The notes beneath the pieces were generated by a model. The model worked only from the letters and a program-made list of their open reading frames with translations, ran no database searches and was not told the DNA's origin. The translations under genes were made by a program, and so were the position numbers. From assembly GCA_049680625.1 (NCBI GenBank), contig JBAUID010000151.1:1-64000 (forward strand): 64,000 bases of DNA, given 5' to 3'. The number at the start of each line of letters is the position of its first letter. The first letter of the stretch is position 1. Below, piece by piece: positions 52,522 to 61,847 of the stretch. The stretch comes from JAUIAI01 sp049680625 (GTDB lineage Bacteria; Pseudomonadota; Gammaproteobacteria; Burkholderiales; Burkholderiaceae_E).

Positions 52522-54228
52522 ATGTACCAGTACGACTCATTTGACCAGGCCGTAGTCGATGCCCGGGTTGCCCAGTTTGCCAACCAGACCGAACGTTTCC
52601 TTAAGGGTGAGCTTAGCGAAGACGCTTACCGTCCGCTTCGGTTGCAAAACGGGCTATATCTGCAAAAACATGCGCCGATGCTGCGCATTGCAATTCCCTA
52701 TGGCACTTTGTCCGCCCTGCAATTAAGCGCCCTGGCCGACATTGCCAGTGAATTTGACGACGGTTACGGCCACTTCAGCACCCGCCAGAACCTGCAGTTA
52801 AACGGGCCCAGGCTTGAACAAGTACCCGCCATCCTGCGCAGACTGGCTACAGTGCAAATGCACGCCATACAAACCAGCGGTAATTGCATTCGGAATGTCA
52901 CTGCCGACCATCTCGCCGGTGTGGCTATTGATGAAGTCGCCGACCCGCGACCGGTTGCTGAGCTGATTCGCCAGTGGTCCAGCCTGCATCCGGAGTTTTT
53001 GTTCCTACCCCGTAAGTTCAAGATTGCAATCACCGGCTCAAGCGCTGACCGGGCGGCAATAGCCGTGCACGATATTGGCCTTGGTCTTCGCACCAGTAAC
53101 GGCGAACTCGCCTTTGACGTCTTTGTTGGAGGCGGCCTGGGTCGCACACCGATTATTGGACAGCACATCCGGGCCGCGCTGCCCAAAGCACAACTGCTAA
53201 ATTATCTTGAAGCAATCCTGCGGGTGTACAACCTGCATGGCAGACGCGACAACATGTACAAGGCGCGGATTAAAATTCTTGTTCGCGAGTTAGGCATAAG
53301 CCAGTTTACCGACGCGGTAGAAAAAGAATTTTCATCGATCCTTGCCGATGCAAAAAAAATCAGTGCAATGGGAACTACCGGCCCGGGCTTGATCCGCGAT
53401 GAAACCTGGGATTCGTTATTCCAAAATTTCCCGGTTCCAGCGTGCGAAAATTTTTCCGAATCTGAGATTGCTGCAGCCGAAACCTCGTGTATTACCCATG
53501 CGGCTGCCAACCCCGGGTTTTCCCGCTGGCTGCAACGCAGCCGCCATGACCATCGTCAACCGGGTTATGCGGCCATCAGCATTTCGCTCAAAGATGGCGT
53601 ACAAGCACCGGGCGACTGTACCAGCGCGCAAATGCATGGGGTTGCCAGCATCGCCAGCCGATACAGCTTTGGCGAAATTCGGGTGACCCATCATCAGAAC
53701 CTGGTCTTACCTTATGTGCGCATTGATGATCTGCCAGACGTATATCGGCAATTGCAGGATTTAAAACTGGCGTCCCCCAATATTGGACTACTCACCGACA
53801 TCATCGCCTGCCCGGGTGGCGACTTTTGCTCACTGGCAAATGCGGTGTCGATCCCTATTGCCAAGGCGATCCAGAGCAGCTTTGATGATCTCGACGAATT
53901 ATTCGAAATTGGCCCGCTTGAACTGAATATTTCGGGTTGTATGAATTCCTGCGGCCACCATCATATCGGCCACATTGGCATCCTCGGTGTTGATAAGAAA
54001 GGTGAGTCGTTTTACCAGGTATCAATTGGCGGCAACCAGGGGCCTGACGCCAGGCTGGCCAAAATTCTCGGTCCGTCATTTGCCGAACACGAAATTCCCG
54101 ATGTTGTTGAAAGACTGATTCGTTGCTACCTCGGTTTACGCGAGTCAAAAACCGAACGTTTTGTCGACGCTGTAACGCGCGTCGGTATTGAACCTTTTAA
54201 GGAGGCAGTTTATGTCAGTGCTGATTAA
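52522..54228 (+). CDS. cysI: assimilatory sulfite reductase, hemoprotein subunit
   Basis: 568 residues from ATG 52522 (TTG 52501 also possible). Two nitrite/sulfite reductase ferredoxin-like half domains alternate with siroheme-binding domains ('YGHFSTRQNLQLNG' and 'EIRVTHHQNLVLPYV'). The coupled siroheme-[4Fe-4S] ligands are Cys430, Cys436, Cys473 and Cys477 (CPGGDFC and CMNSC). A separate flavoprotein cysJ is not adjacent, so electrons probably come from ferredoxin or a distant reductase. DUF934 follows within the 3' end, overlapping by 17 nt. Confidence 0.93.
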   Translation: MYQYDSFDQAVVDARVAQFANQTERFLKGELSEDAYRPLRLQNGLYLQKHAPMLRIAIPYGTLSALQLSALADIASEFDDGYGHFSTRQNLQLNGPRLEQVPAILRRLATVQMHAIQTSGNCIRNVTADHLAGVAIDEVADPRPVAELIRQWSSLHPEFLFLPRKFKIAITGSSADRAAIAVHDIGLGLRTSNGELAFDVFVGGGLGRTPIIGQHIRAALPKAQLLNYLEAILRVYNLHGRRDNMYKARIKILVRELGISQFTDAVEKEFSSILADAKKISAMGTTGPGLIRDETWDSLFQNFPVPACENFSESEIAAAETSCITHAAANPGFSRWLQRSRHDHRQPGYAAISISLKDGVQAPGDCTSAQMHGVASIASRYSFGEIRVTHHQNLVLPYVRIDDLPDVYRQLQDLKLASPNIGLLTDIIACPGGDFCSLANAVSIPIAKAIQSSFDDLDELFEIGPLELNISGCMNSCGHHHIGHIGILGVDKKGESFYQVSIGGNQGPDARLAKILGPSFAEHEIPDVVERLIRCYLGLRESKTERFVDAVTRVGIEPFKEAVYVSAD

Positions 54229-54727
54229 CACCACAGGCATCGTCAAAGACAGCTGGAAAATATTCGACGGTGATGCGTCTGGCATCATCGCTGCTGACAA
54301 ATGCCTGTTACCGGTTGGTGAACTACTTGCGCAAGGTGGCGTCTGGATAAACCATGCGAAACAAGTCGGCGTAGTACTGACGCCGGTCGATGACCCGACG
54401 AGCCTGACACCTTATCTGACCAGGCTGACCCTGGTCGCGATCCACTTCACGGCACTTACCGACGGACGAGGATACTCGCAAGCCAGGCTGCTTCGTCAGC
54501 GGGTCGGGTATACCGGCGATCTCCGGGCCGTTGGCCAGATCGGTGCAGACCAGGTTCTACCGTTGACGCGGTGCGGGTTTACCGAGTTCGAACTGGCCGA
54601 CGAGCAGACCGCAGTCACCGCATTGCAACTCATCAAATTGCAAACCCCGGTCTACCAGAGTGCGGTCGTTAACACCAATATTGTTCCGCTGCCAGGTATC
54701 GATCGTGCACGGGCATTGACTGCTTGA
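54212..54727 (+). CDS. DUF934 protein of the sulfite-reduction operon
   Basis: 171 residues from ATG 54212, after a strong AAGGAGG inside cysI. Family DUF934 is defined by co-occurrence with ferredoxin-type sulfite reductase in proteobacteria; 'LTDGRGYSQARLLRQRVGYTGDLRAVGQIGADQV' is the signature. Its biochemical function is unsettled. It is followed after 12 nt by cobA. The operon position is the main functional clue. Confidence 0.87.
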   Translation: MSVLINTTGIVKDSWKIFDGDASGIIAADKCLLPVGELLAQGGVWINHAKQVGVVLTPVDDPTSLTPYLTRLTLVAIHFTALTDGRGYSQARLLRQRVGYTGDLRAVGQIGADQVLPLTRCGFTEFELADEQTAVTALQLIKLQTPVYQSAVVNTNIVPLPGIDRARALTA

Positions 54728-54739
54728 AACGGGCTGCGA

Positions 54740-55549
54740 ATGACCACTGATCAATCCGCCCATGTTGTTTTTGTTGGCGCCGGCCCCGGCGCTGTAGATT
54801 TACTCACTGTCCGTGCGGCGCGCGAGCTCGAACGCGCTGAGGTTGTCCTGCATGATGCCCTGGGCTGTGATGCCGTCCTCGCACTGTGCCTTCAGGCGAC
54901 TCAGGTGCCAGTTGGAAAACGCGCCGGCGGCGTCAGTACTGAACAGGCATTCATCAATCGACGCCTCGTGACCGAAGCGCTAACCGGGCGCCGGATTGTG
55001 CGGCTAAAAGGCGGTGATCCGACAATTTTTGGCCGCCTCGACGAAGAAATTTCTGCCCTGCAAAACGCGGGGGTAACTTACGAGATCGTGCCCGGAATTA
55101 CCGCGGCCAGTGCGGCTGCGGCCCATGCCGGCGTGCCACTGACCAGGCGCGGGATGGCGCGCAGCGTCACCCTGGCGACACCGGCGGTTGAGCGTGGCGC
55201 CGACCGATCGGCGCAGTGGCTGAATCAGTGTGATCCACTGGGCACCTCGGTAATCTACATGGCCGGGCGCGAACTGCGCGCGACAGCGCTTTCGCTAATA
55301 AAACGTGGTTATCCGGGTGACACCGGGGTCAAAATTGCGCGCGCCGTCAGCACAGCGGCGCAACGCATCGTGAGCACATCATTGGGTGAGCTGGCATTAC
55401 CCGTTCATCCTGAGCACCATCTGGATCACCATGGTCCCTGTGTCGTGCTGGTCGGCAATGCCATCGTGGGTGGGTTTTCAGACCCAACAAGTGTTTTGCC
55501 CGAACAATTGCCGGCTTGTCACGGGCAAGCAGCGCTGCCTCTCGTCTGA
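54740..55549 (+). CDS. cobA: uroporphyrinogen-III C-methyltransferase
   Basis: 269-residue SAM-dependent enzyme making precorrin-2, the first step to siroheme. 'VGAGPGAVDLLTVRAARELERAEVVLHDAL' opens the protein, 'VRLKGGDPTIFGR' is the substrate loop, 'VPGITAASAAAAHAGVPLTRR' the SAM-site segment. It lacks the N-terminal dehydrogenase/ferrochelatase domain of CysG, so precorrin-2 oxidation must come from elsewhere and chelation from CbiX. Third gene of the cysI operon. Confidence 0.94.
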   Translation: MTTDQSAHVVFVGAGPGAVDLLTVRAARELERAEVVLHDALGCDAVLALCLQATQVPVGKRAGGVSTEQAFINRRLVTEALTGRRIVRLKGGDPTIFGRLDEEISALQNAGVTYEIVPGITAASAAAAHAGVPLTRRGMARSVTLATPAVERGADRSAQWLNQCDPLGTSVIYMAGRELRATALSLIKRGYPGDTGVKIARAVSTAAQRIVSTSLGELALPVHPEHHLDHHGPCVVLVGNAIVGGFSDPTSVLPEQLPACHGQAALPLV

Positions 55550-55595
55550 CCCTCTCGTCTGACATATCAGCTTGGACCGCAGGTATTTTCTTTGT

Positions 55596-56459
55596 TCACA
55601 CAATCCGCAACGGTTGCTCATTATCTGGCGGCGGAAAATCGATATCCAGCTGTGCGCGGTCTGCCGTGGTTAGTCGAATCTCGCGCGCTCCGGCGTTTTC
55701 GGTTACCCGATCCACGCTGGACGACTTTGGGATAACTGCAACCCCTGGTTGTTCAAGCAGCCAGGCAAGTGCAATCTGTGCACAACTCGCCTGATGGCGC
55801 TGTGCAATGGCCAGCAGCGATTCATGCCAGGCCAGTTCTCCCTGGTCAAGCGGGCAATACGCCATGGTTGCCATGCCGCAATCGCGCATCAATGGCAGTA
55901 AATCAAATTCTATCCCCCTGGCACTTAACGAGTAATACACCTGGTTGCTGATACACGGACTTGGCAAATCATGGCCCAGCAAATCAGTGATTTGTTCCGA
56001 ATCAAAATTAGACACACCCCAGGCGCCAACATGGCCACGGCTTCGCAAGGTCTCAAATGCATCGATTGTTTGCTGCAATGGAGTTGACGATGCCCAGTGC
56101 AGTAAATACAAGTCAATAGTATCGACACCCAATCGCCGCCGGCTTCGTTCACAAGCCTTCAGCACAGCATCGTAACCAGCGTTCGAGGGCAGGACTTTTG
56201 ATACCAGGAATACCTCGTCGGCCAGACCGCGGATCGCTTCACCGACGACGTCTTCTGCGGCGCCATTGCCATACATTTCGGCACTGTCAATCAGTGTCAT
56301 ACCCAACTCGATCCCGGCACGCAGAGCGGCAATTTCTGCTTTCCTGGCGGACGCCGACTCCCCCATCCGCCATGTGCCCTGGCCGAGCGCTGGTACGGGT
56401 TTGTCAGTACGGCTGGTGACTGACCAGATCGGCAGGTCGACATTTGTATTGAATTTCAT
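55596..56459 (-). CDS. aldo/keto reductase
   Basis: 287 residues from ATG 56459. TIM-barrel NADPH oxidoreductase with the catalytic tetrad: Asp in 'LIDSAEMYGNG' with Tyr, Lys in 'FLVSKVLP', and His in 'DLYLLHW'. The 'WGVSNFDSEQI' segment is also typical. Substrate unknown. It diverges from uup with 57 bp between starts. No neighbour fixes its role. Confidence 0.9.
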   Translation of the reverse strand: MKFNTNVDLPIWSVTSRTDKPVPALGQGTWRMGESASARKAEIAALRAGIELGMTLIDSAEMYGNGAAEDVVGEAIRGLADEVFLVSKVLPSNAGYDAVLKACERSRRRLGVDTIDLYLLHWASSTPLQQTIDAFETLRSRGHVGAWGVSNFDSEQITDLLGHDLPSPCISNQVYYSLSARGIEFDLLPLMRDCGMATMAYCPLDQGELAWHESLLAIAQRHQASCAQIALAWLLEQPGVAVIPKSSSVDRVTENAGAREIRLTTADRAQLDIDFPPPDNEQPLRIV

Positions 56460-56516
56460 GTGTATATCAATCCGGGTTGAGGCCATACGGTGAACATTGC
56501 GTGTACATTGCAGGCC

Positions 56517-58379
56517 ATGAACTTAGTCAGCATTTTTAACGCCGAACTCGCCTTCGGTGACATGCCGTTGCTTGACGGCGCCGAATTAGCAATTGAATCT
56601 CGTGAACGCGTTGGCCTGATCGGACGTAACGGTACCGGCAAGTCGTCGCTGTTGTCTATTATTGCGGGTTTGCGTCAACTCGACGACGGCGAAATCCGGA
56701 CCCCGGTCGGGGTCCGCATCATCTACGTCGAACAAGAACCCGTATTACCTGAGGCTGACAGCCTGCGGGACAGCCTCGCCCGGCGGATAGGCCTGGATAC
56801 AGATTCCGACGATCCGGAAAAATGGACGGCACTGGCCCGACTGGACGCGGCGGCAGATCGCTTCGGCGTAACCCTGGATGTGGGTATCGACGGTTTATCC
56901 GGCGGAGAGCGCAAACGTGCGGCACTGGCGGCGGCGATGAGTTGTGAGCCCGACTTGCTGTTACTCGACGAGCCAACCAATCACCTTGATATCGCTGCCA
57001 TTGAGAAACTGGAAGACATTTTGATCAAAGGCCCCGCCTTGATCACAATCACCCACGATCGTCGCTTCCTCGACCGCGTCGCCAGCCGCATCGTTGAGCT
57101 GGATCGCGGTACGCTGCGCAGCTACCCGGGCAATTTTGCCGCCTATGAAAAACGCAAAGCAGAACAGCTCGCAGAAGAAGCAGTACACGCCAGCAAGTTC
57201 GACAAATTCTGGAAACAGGAAGAGGTCTGGATACGGCAAGGCGTACAGGCCCGTCGCACCCGCAACGAAGGTCGGGTTCGTCGACTCGAAATGTTGCGCA
57301 ATGAGCGATCCCAACGCCGCGAACGAAGCGGTACTGTGGCCATGCAGGTCGACTCAAAAGACCGGTCCGGAAAAATTGTTGCCGAACTGACAGAAGTCAC
57401 CAAGTCGTATCCGGCAAAAGATACGTCCGGCAACACATACAACCGAAAGATCATTCGCAACTTTTCGGCGACTATTCAACGCGGTGACCGGGTAGGCTTT
57501 ATCGGGCCGAATGGGGCAGGAAAAACAACCCTATTGAAACTGATTACGGGCGCTGAAGCCCCCGATGAAGGTGAGGTACGCCTCGGAACTAAGCTTCAAG
57601 TCGCCTACTTTGACCAGATGCGGGCCCAGCTTGATCCGGACAAAACCCTGATCGAAACTATTAGCCCCGGTTCGGAGTGGATCGAAATCGGTGATTCCAG
57701 AAAACACGTCATTGCCTATCTTGGTGATTTTCTGTTTTCGCCCAGACGCGCCAACTCCCCGGTCAGCACCTTATCCGGCGGTGAACGTAACCGGCTGCTG
57801 TTAGCCCGGCTGTTTGCGCGACCGGCAAACCTGCTGGTTCTGGATGAACCGACCAACGATCTGGATATTGAATCTCTCGAGGTACTGGAATCGACGCTGC
57901 TTGAATATCGCGGCACAATTCTCCTAGTGAGTCACGACCGGGCCTTTCTGGATGCTGTGGTCACCCAGACCATTGCGTACGAAGGCGACGGTAACTGGCG
58001 CGAATACCCCGGCGGCTACTCCGACTGGTTAGTCCAGCGTGCCAACTCAACGGCAACCAACAACAACAAAAACGCTGGCGGCAATACCGACAATAGCGGC
58101 ACCAAAGGCGGCCGCAACAACAATAAACAGACAACAACGAAGATCAGCTACAAAGACAAGCGTGCACTGGACCTGATGCCAGCGGCCATTGCAAAACTTG
58201 AAGATGAGCAGGCGGCCCTTGTTGAGCGAATGGGCGGGAGTGATTATTTTCAGCAGTCTGCCGAAGTGTTAAAAGCCGACAGTCAGCGGGCGGAGGCTAT
58301 TGAGCTCGAATTAATTGAGATGCTTGAACGCTGGGAGAAACTCGAAGCCGCCGCGTCGGGGAAAAGCTCCACTGAGTAA
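56517..58379 (+). CDS. uup: ABC-F ATPase Uup
   Basis: 620 residues. Two ATPase domains without membrane parts: Walker A 'GRNGTGKSS', signature 'LSGGERKR', Walker B 'LLLDEPTNHLD', then the linker helices ('TRNEGRVRRLEML') and second set 'GPNGAGKTT', 'LSGGERNRLLLARLFA', 'LVLDEPTNDLD'. A Gly/Asn/Lys-rich bridge leads to the Uup-type C-terminal DNA-binding coiled coil (~530-620). ABC-F proteins act on the ribosome; Uup also affects DNA recombination and transposon excision. Confidence 0.95.
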   Translation: MNLVSIFNAELAFGDMPLLDGAELAIESRERVGLIGRNGTGKSSLLSIIAGLRQLDDGEIRTPVGVRIIYVEQEPVLPEADSLRDSLARRIGLDTDSDDPEKWTALARLDAAADRFGVTLDVGIDGLSGGERKRAALAAAMSCEPDLLLLDEPTNHLDIAAIEKLEDILIKGPALITITHDRRFLDRVASRIVELDRGTLRSYPGNFAAYEKRKAEQLAEEAVHASKFDKFWKQEEVWIRQGVQARRTRNEGRVRRLEMLRNERSQRRERSGTVAMQVDSKDRSGKIVAELTEVTKSYPAKDTSGNTYNRKIIRNFSATIQRGDRVGFIGPNGAGKTTLLKLITGAEAPDEGEVRLGTKLQVAYFDQMRAQLDPDKTLIETISPGSEWIEIGDSRKHVIAYLGDFLFSPRRANSPVSTLSGGERNRLLLARLFARPANLLVLDEPTNDLDIESLEVLESTLLEYRGTILLVSHDRAFLDAVVTQTIAYEGDGNWREYPGGYSDWLVQRANSTATNNNKNAGGNTDNSGTKGGRNNNKQTTTKISYKDKRALDLMPAAIAKLEDEQAALVERMGGSDYFQQSAEVLKADSQRAEAIELELIEMLERWEKLEAAASGKSSTE

Positions 58380-58396
58380 TCGGTTGCAGTCACCAC

Positions 58397-58412
58397 TGCA
58401 GCCCGGGCTGCA
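58397..58412. repeat. 16-bp perfect palindrome between uup and the dioxygenase
   Basis: TGCAGCCCGGGCTGCA is a perfect self-complementary 16-mer 18 nt past the uup stop. It could be a dimeric regulator site or a compact transcript hairpin. No T-run follows, so intrinsic termination is unlikely. Confidence 0.6.
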
Positions 58413-58433
58413 TTGACCGCCTTGGCAGTCCGG

Positions 58434-58451
58434 CACAATCACATTATTGTG
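58434..58451. promoter_or_regulatory. inverted repeat just upstream of the dioxygenase start
   Basis: CACAAT (58434-58439) and ATTGTG (58446-58451) are perfect inverted half-sites with a 6-bp spacer, ending 5 bp before the ATG. TTGACC at 58413-58418 is a candidate -35 for the same transcript; a matching -10 would fall on or near the repeat, which fits repression. Confidence 0.5.
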
Positions 58452-58456
58452 TTGTC

Positions 58457-59803
58457 ATGAGCACTGAAAACTCCGGCTTCCCGACAGGGGATTTGCCCAC
58501 TTTTGACCCGGCTACCCTGGTGGCACGTGACACCGTTCATCGCGATGTGTACACCAGCGAGGCAGTTCACCAAATCGAAGTCAGCCGGCTGTTTCGACGG
58601 GCCTGGTTATATGCGGGGCACCAGAGTGAACTGCCCACCCCTGGTGACTACCTGAGCCTTGATCTCGCGCGGCAACCGGTGGTGATCATTCGTCAGCAAG
58701 ACGGTAGCCTGGTGGCCCTGCATAACCGTTGTGCGCATAAAGGCACGCCAGTTGTTACCGACAGGCAGGGGAGCACAAAGGGCATTTTGCGCTGTGCGTA
58801 TCATGGGTGGACGTATAAACCCGATGGGTCATTACTGAATATTCCGTTGCGCAATGCATACGACAAGACCGCGTTCAGCTTTTGCGACGCCGCAATCGGC
58901 TTAAAACGCATAACCGCCGTTGAAGAATACCAGGGGTTTATTTTTGTACGCCTCAGTGACACCGGACCGTCACTGACCGATTACTTTGGCGAAGCCCTAA
59001 AAGCCATCGACAACATGGTCAAACGCTCGCCAGTGGGTCAGTTGCGATTGGTGCAGCCGCCACTACGTCATCGAATCGCCTGTAACTGGAAAATTTATCT
59101 GGAAAACATCAATGACGCAGTCCATCCGGTCTCCGCGCACCAGTCAGCATGGGCCACAGCACGGCAGTTCTGGCAAGGCAAAGCAGCTGAGGTGCCCAAA
59201 CCGATGGCGATTGAACAAATGCTGCCCTTTGGTGCCGGTTACGACGTACTCAACAACATGGGGGCTCGAATACTGCCAAACGGCCATAGCTTCTTCGGCA
59301 CAAAATCCAATATTCATTCTAATTACGCGGCTCTAAGTGACTATCAGCTCGCCATGCATGCAGCCTACGGCAAACAAGCCAGCGACCAGATTCTTGGTTT
59401 TCAGTCGCAGAACACCGTGTTGTATCCAGGCCTGTCGGTGAAACCGTCACCATTGTCGATGCGGGTTCTCAGACCAGTATCAGCCGGAGAAACCATCCTC
59501 GAAGTCTGGGCATTTGAGGCCATTGGTGCACCGCCAGATCTTTTGGAGCGTGCGTTGACTTATAACCGGGTTGCCTTCTCACCGATGTCCGTCGTGGCCC
59601 ACGATGACATCCACATATTTGAAGCCGTTCAACAATGCCTGGTTTCCGACGCCAATCCGTGGATCAGCTTACACCGTGACGCCTCTCCCGAATTATTGGC
59701 TGTTGAAGGCCAGCAACCCATTGACATCAACAGCGCCAACGAAGGTTTAATGCGCAATCAATTCCGTGCCTGGGCAAACCTGATGTCGGAAAACCCGGCA
59801 TGA
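58457..59803 (+). CDS. Rieske aromatic-ring dioxygenase, alpha subunit
   Basis: 448 residues. The Rieske [2Fe-2S] site is Cys92/His94 and Cys113/His116 (CAH...CAYH); the mononuclear iron site is Asp220-x2-His223-x4-His228 (NDAVHPVSAH). This is the catalytic subunit of an oxygenase that dihydroxylates or hydroxylates an aromatic acid. Electron-transfer partners are not adjacent. The beta gene overlaps by ATGA. Substrate unknown. Confidence 0.93.
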   Translation: MSTENSGFPTGDLPTFDPATLVARDTVHRDVYTSEAVHQIEVSRLFRRAWLYAGHQSELPTPGDYLSLDLARQPVVIIRQQDGSLVALHNRCAHKGTPVVTDRQGSTKGILRCAYHGWTYKPDGSLLNIPLRNAYDKTAFSFCDAAIGLKRITAVEEYQGFIFVRLSDTGPSLTDYFGEALKAIDNMVKRSPVGQLRLVQPPLRHRIACNWKIYLENINDAVHPVSAHQSAWATARQFWQGKAAEVPKPMAIEQMLPFGAGYDVLNNMGARILPNGHSFFGTKSNIHSNYAALSDYQLAMHAAYGKQASDQILGFQSQNTVLYPGLSVKPSPLSMRVLRPVSAGETILEVWAFEAIGAPPDLLERALTYNRVAFSPMSVVAHDDIHIFEAVQQCLVSDANPWISLHRDASPELLAVEGQQPIDINSANEGLMRNQFRAWANLMSENPA

Positions 59804-60297
59804 CCTCAACGACCCCTGCCACCGATGCGGGGCTCATTGCGCAAGTGAATGAATTTCTCGCGCACGAAGCCGACTTGCTTGATACCCGGCAATGGGACGA
59901 ATGGTTAGATCTGTTTGACCCCAATGGTCACTACTGGGTACCTACCAGTGCACAACAAACGGAACCCAACGCTTGTCCGTCACTGGCTTATGAAGATATC
60001 CTCTTGCTGAAAATCCGAGTCGAGCGCCTGCGACATCCACAAGCCCATTCACAACATCCACCAAGCACCAGCCAACATGTGCTGCAAGCCGCGCGGATTG
60101 TTTCGAACCAAGCCGAGCTGATTCTCACTAGGCAGCCGTTTTCCTATGTTGAACATCGGAGCGGGCAACAGACCTGGCTAACCGGTGTGGCCCGACACCG
60201 GCTGATTCGGCAAGGCCAGAACCTTCGTATTCAGCTCAAGCGGATTGACTTGCTCGGTGCGGACCAGGCATTACCCATGATCCAGTTGTTTCTGTAA
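59800..60297 (+). CDS. ring-hydroxylating dioxygenase, beta subunit
   Basis: 165-residue NTF2-like structural subunit. 'FLAHEADLLDTRQWDEWLDLFDPNGHYWVP' near the start, the 'DDRLLL'-like 'EDILLLKIRVERLRHPQAHSQHPPS' centre and a closing 'RIQLKRIDLLGADQAL' match the family. It trimerises with alpha. Coupled to alpha by ATGA overlap. Confidence 0.92.
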   Translation: MTSTTPATDAGLIAQVNEFLAHEADLLDTRQWDEWLDLFDPNGHYWVPTSAQQTEPNACPSLAYEDILLLKIRVERLRHPQAHSQHPPSTSQHVLQAARIVSNQAELILTRQPFSYVEHRSGQQTWLTGVARHRLIRQGQNLRIQLKRIDLLGADQALPMIQLFL

Positions 60298-60567
60298 AGG
60301 GATCGTCAATAATTATGCTGCGACGCATCATTTACAGTCGGATGAATGGCAAAATTCTGACTTATTTCCGCACACTTTGGAATGAAAGCCCGAACCGCCC
60401 GCACGTTTTGTTATAGTTGCTCTCGCAAAAACCATGGTTCGCTATTCCAGACTGTGAGTAGCCATTGCTAATTTTGAAATGGGATCCACCCAAAGACTAT
60501 TCTGAATAGTGCGAGGTAGTCCGGTTTAGCTGGTCGGCCGTTGTACAGAAGAAGGAGGAAGACAAAT

Positions 60568-61620
60568 ATGAAAACCCTGAAATATTCTCTACTGAGTGTT
60601 GCCATTGGTGCACTGCTCGCGACCGGTCCGGCACTTGTCACTTCAGACGCGAATGCGGCCGAGGTTGACGGACCCAAGGTTCGCTGGAAAGTAAACACCT
60701 GGGGTAAGCGGCGTGCGTTTACCGAAGACCTCGAAACTCTGTCGAAGTATGTCAAAGACAAAACTGATGGCAATTTCACGATTAAAGTTTTTTACGGCGA
60801 TCAGCTCGGTGGCCGTAAGCAAAACCTCGACAACGTCAAAGCTGGCGTCTTTGAAATGGCCAAGGTTTGCTGGGCTTATCACCCGGGTAAAAACCAGTCG
60901 AACACGGTGCTCAACCTGCCCTTCCTGCCCATTACCAACTACGACATTCAGCGCAAAGTCTACGAAGCGGTTTACCGCCACCCGATTGTTGGCAAAGAGC
61001 TCGCCACTAAATGGGGGGTTTTCGTTTTTTCCAGTTCGCAATTACCGCAATACGAATTCATGGGTAAAGGCAAGCCGCCAACCAAGCTCGAAGACTGGAA
61101 CGGTATGACAGTCCGCGCTCTGGGTGGTCTGGCTGATGCCATGCGGGCATTGGGCGCAAACAACTCCACCATGACAGCGCCAGAGGTATATCAGGCAATC
61201 GAGCGGGGCGCGGTACAAGCCGTGTCCTTCCCGTTCTCATATGCGCATGCGGCATTCAAGACCGATGAAGTTGCAGACTGGTACACCCTTAACCTGGCAC
61301 CGGGCTCGAACGATTGCCCGAATATTGTCAGCGCCAGCGCGTACGAGAAATTACCAGCACAGTACAAGAAACTCATGGAAGAAGGCCGTGACCTGGGCTA
61401 CGAGTCTCTGCGCAAAGCCTATAAGGCAAAAGACGATGAGCTGATTCCGAAATGGCGTAAGACCAAGACCGAAATCGTATACAGCGACGAAGAACTGGCT
61501 AAGTTCCGGAAAATTGCCGGTCAGCCGGTGTATGACAAATGGGTTGCTGACAACAAAGACAAGTTTGATGCAGCCAGCCTGCTTAAGTTTGTCATGGATA
61601 CTGCCGCAGCCAGTAAGTAG
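60568..61620 (+). CDS. dctP: TRAP transporter solute-binding protein DctP
   Basis: 350 residues from ATG 60568, with GAAGGAGG upstream. Signal peptide ends near 'DANA' (~31). The DctP fold is shown by 'YGDQLGGRKQNLDNVKAGVFEM', 'WNGMTVRALGGLADAMRALG' and the ligand-pocket Arg. It would bind an organic acid, possibly the aromatic substrate of the oxygenase upstream, but binding residues cannot be read. The 270-bp leader holds no gene; TTATAG near 60410 is a possible -10. A hairpin separates it from dctQ. Confidence 0.92.
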   Translation: MKTLKYSLLSVAIGALLATGPALVTSDANAAEVDGPKVRWKVNTWGKRRAFTEDLETLSKYVKDKTDGNFTIKVFYGDQLGGRKQNLDNVKAGVFEMAKVCWAYHPGKNQSNTVLNLPFLPITNYDIQRKVYEAVYRHPIVGKELATKWGVFVFSSSQLPQYEFMGKGKPPTKLEDWNGMTVRALGGLADAMRALGANNSTMTAPEVYQAIERGAVQAVSFPFSYAHAAFKTDEVADWYTLNLAPGSNDCPNIVSASAYEKLPAQYKKLMEEGRDLGYESLRKAYKAKDDELIPKWRKTKTEIVYSDEELAKFRKIAGQPVYDKWVADNKDKFDAASLLKFVMDTAAASK

Positions 61621-61630
61621 TATCTCTCTC

Positions 61631-61662
61631 TGGCCGGTCTGACGTTTGAAGTCACCGGGCCG
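61631..61662 (+). other. intercistronic hairpin between dctP and dctQ
   Basis: GGCCGGT...ACCGG with an inner TGAC/GTCA stem and a 7-base loop (with a one-base bulge) forms a stable hairpin just after dctP. No T-run follows, so a role in protecting the dctP message, giving more receptor than permease, is more likely than termination. The rest of the 227-bp gap holds no gene. Confidence 0.5.
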
Positions 61663-61847
61663 GCAAAGGCGCACTTCGAGTAACATCGGGTGCGCCTTGT
61701 TCGTTTCCCGGGGTTTTGTCTTGGGTACATTTCCAGACTCTGAGATCCTGAATCCCGGGAAGACGTCGCAGTGTCAACCCCAGTACTTCTGAACATCCGC
61801 GAAACACAAACTTAGCACCCGCCTAGCAACCAACTGGCAGTGAAAAT

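Noticed and set aside
58397..58412. uup terminator
   Set aside because: Perfect palindrome but no T-run and essentially no loop; listed as a repeat instead.
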